Shown: piece after piece, positions 63,770 through 64,000 of the stretch | How the letters are laid out: every line of letters starts with the position of its first letter | Numbering within the stretch: the first letter of the stretch is position 1 | Assembly (NCBI GenBank): GCA_036362985.1 | Contig: JAYGXS010000003.1 | Location: 44,666,336 to 44,730,335 of the forward strand | Direction of reading: 5' to 3' | Source of the DNA: Ligula intestinalis | Lineage: Eukaryota; Platyhelminthes; Cestoda; Diphyllobothriidea; Diphyllobothriidae | DNA: 64,000 nucleotides | Notes under the pieces: model-generated | Told to the model about the DNA's origin: nothing | The model's input: the letters and a program-made list of their open reading frames with translations, nothing else | The model's database searches: none | Made by a program: the position numbers and the translations under genes

Positions 63770-64000
63770 CTTGAGTTAGCTGAGGAGGCCGGCCGAGCCA
63801 GACTCACTGGCTCCCCCACTTACAGAGAGCTGCGGCGCCAAACGACAAGGGCCATCCGAGCCGATAGGAACGCCTACTGGAGCGACTTTGCCACGGAAAC
63901 GGAGCGAGCAGCTACCAGAGGTGACACCCACAAGCTCTACCGACTCTTAAAGCAGGCCAGCAGAGGTTCGGGGAACACCACCGAGACTTTACTGGATCGC
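63770..64000 (+). mobile_element. LINE coding fragment, cut by window edge
   Basis: The frame from about 63772 reads LAEEAGRARLTGSPTYREL, TTRAIRADRNAYWSDFATE and HKLYRLLKQASRGSG without a stop to the edge. The pattern (RRxTxxAIRxDRxAYW...) is that of the segment between endonuclease and reverse transcriptase in CR1/RTE-type LINEs. It is antisense to the ABCA gene; the RT domain should follow right of the window. Confidence 0.75.

Noticed and set aside
1..64000. CRISPR arrays, operons, bacterial promoters or ribosome binding sites
   Set aside because: None seen; spliced animal genes make these categories inapplicable.

Overview
This is nuclear DNA from an animal. It has short coding exons with GT-AG introns, long repeat-filled introns, tRNA-derived SINE-like repeats, Penelope-like and CR1-like retroelement remains, and no operons or prokaryotic signals. 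The repeat mix and the degenerate TTAGGG-like blocks remind me of a tapeworm (perhaps a diphyllobothriid). That placement is an impression, not something the window proves.

Two protein-coding genes, both on the minus strand, fill most of the window. The right half (about 63.4 to 34.7 kb) carries the C-terminal part of an ABC transporter of subfamily A, closest in feel to ABCA3. It has 21 exons, about 1,469 residues, a stop codon and a candidate poly(A) signal; its 5' exons lie beyond the right edge. Exon phases agree at every junction, with one apparent GC-AG intron, a 33-nt microexon and a possible cassette exon. The left part (26.8 kb to position 1) carries 11 exons, about 719 residues, of an ionotropic glutamate receptor of the non-NMDA type. 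It spans the amino-terminal domain, S1, M1, pore loop, M3 and S2; the M4 exon lies beyond the left edge, and the signal-peptide exon was not found between 26.8 and 34.7 kb.

Introns and the intergenic gap are packed with repeats. They include a decayed Penelope-like element (12.2-14.7 kb) with about 430-bp inverted flanks and further Penelope-like fragments at 38.1, 49.8-50.5 and 55.9-56.7 kb. There is a CR1-like LINE 3' end at 46.9-47.3 kb and a LINE inter-domain coding fragment at the right edge. Other families are tRNA-like SINEs, several dispersed 350-700 bp repeats, two small families with terminal inverted repeats, and an AT-rich ~1 kb palindromic family. The outstanding theme is palindromy: most families occur as inverted pairs.

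The two genes are probably functionally unrelated neighbours: a lipid-type membrane exporter and a ligand-gated cation channel. Nothing suggests co-regulation beyond shared orientation.
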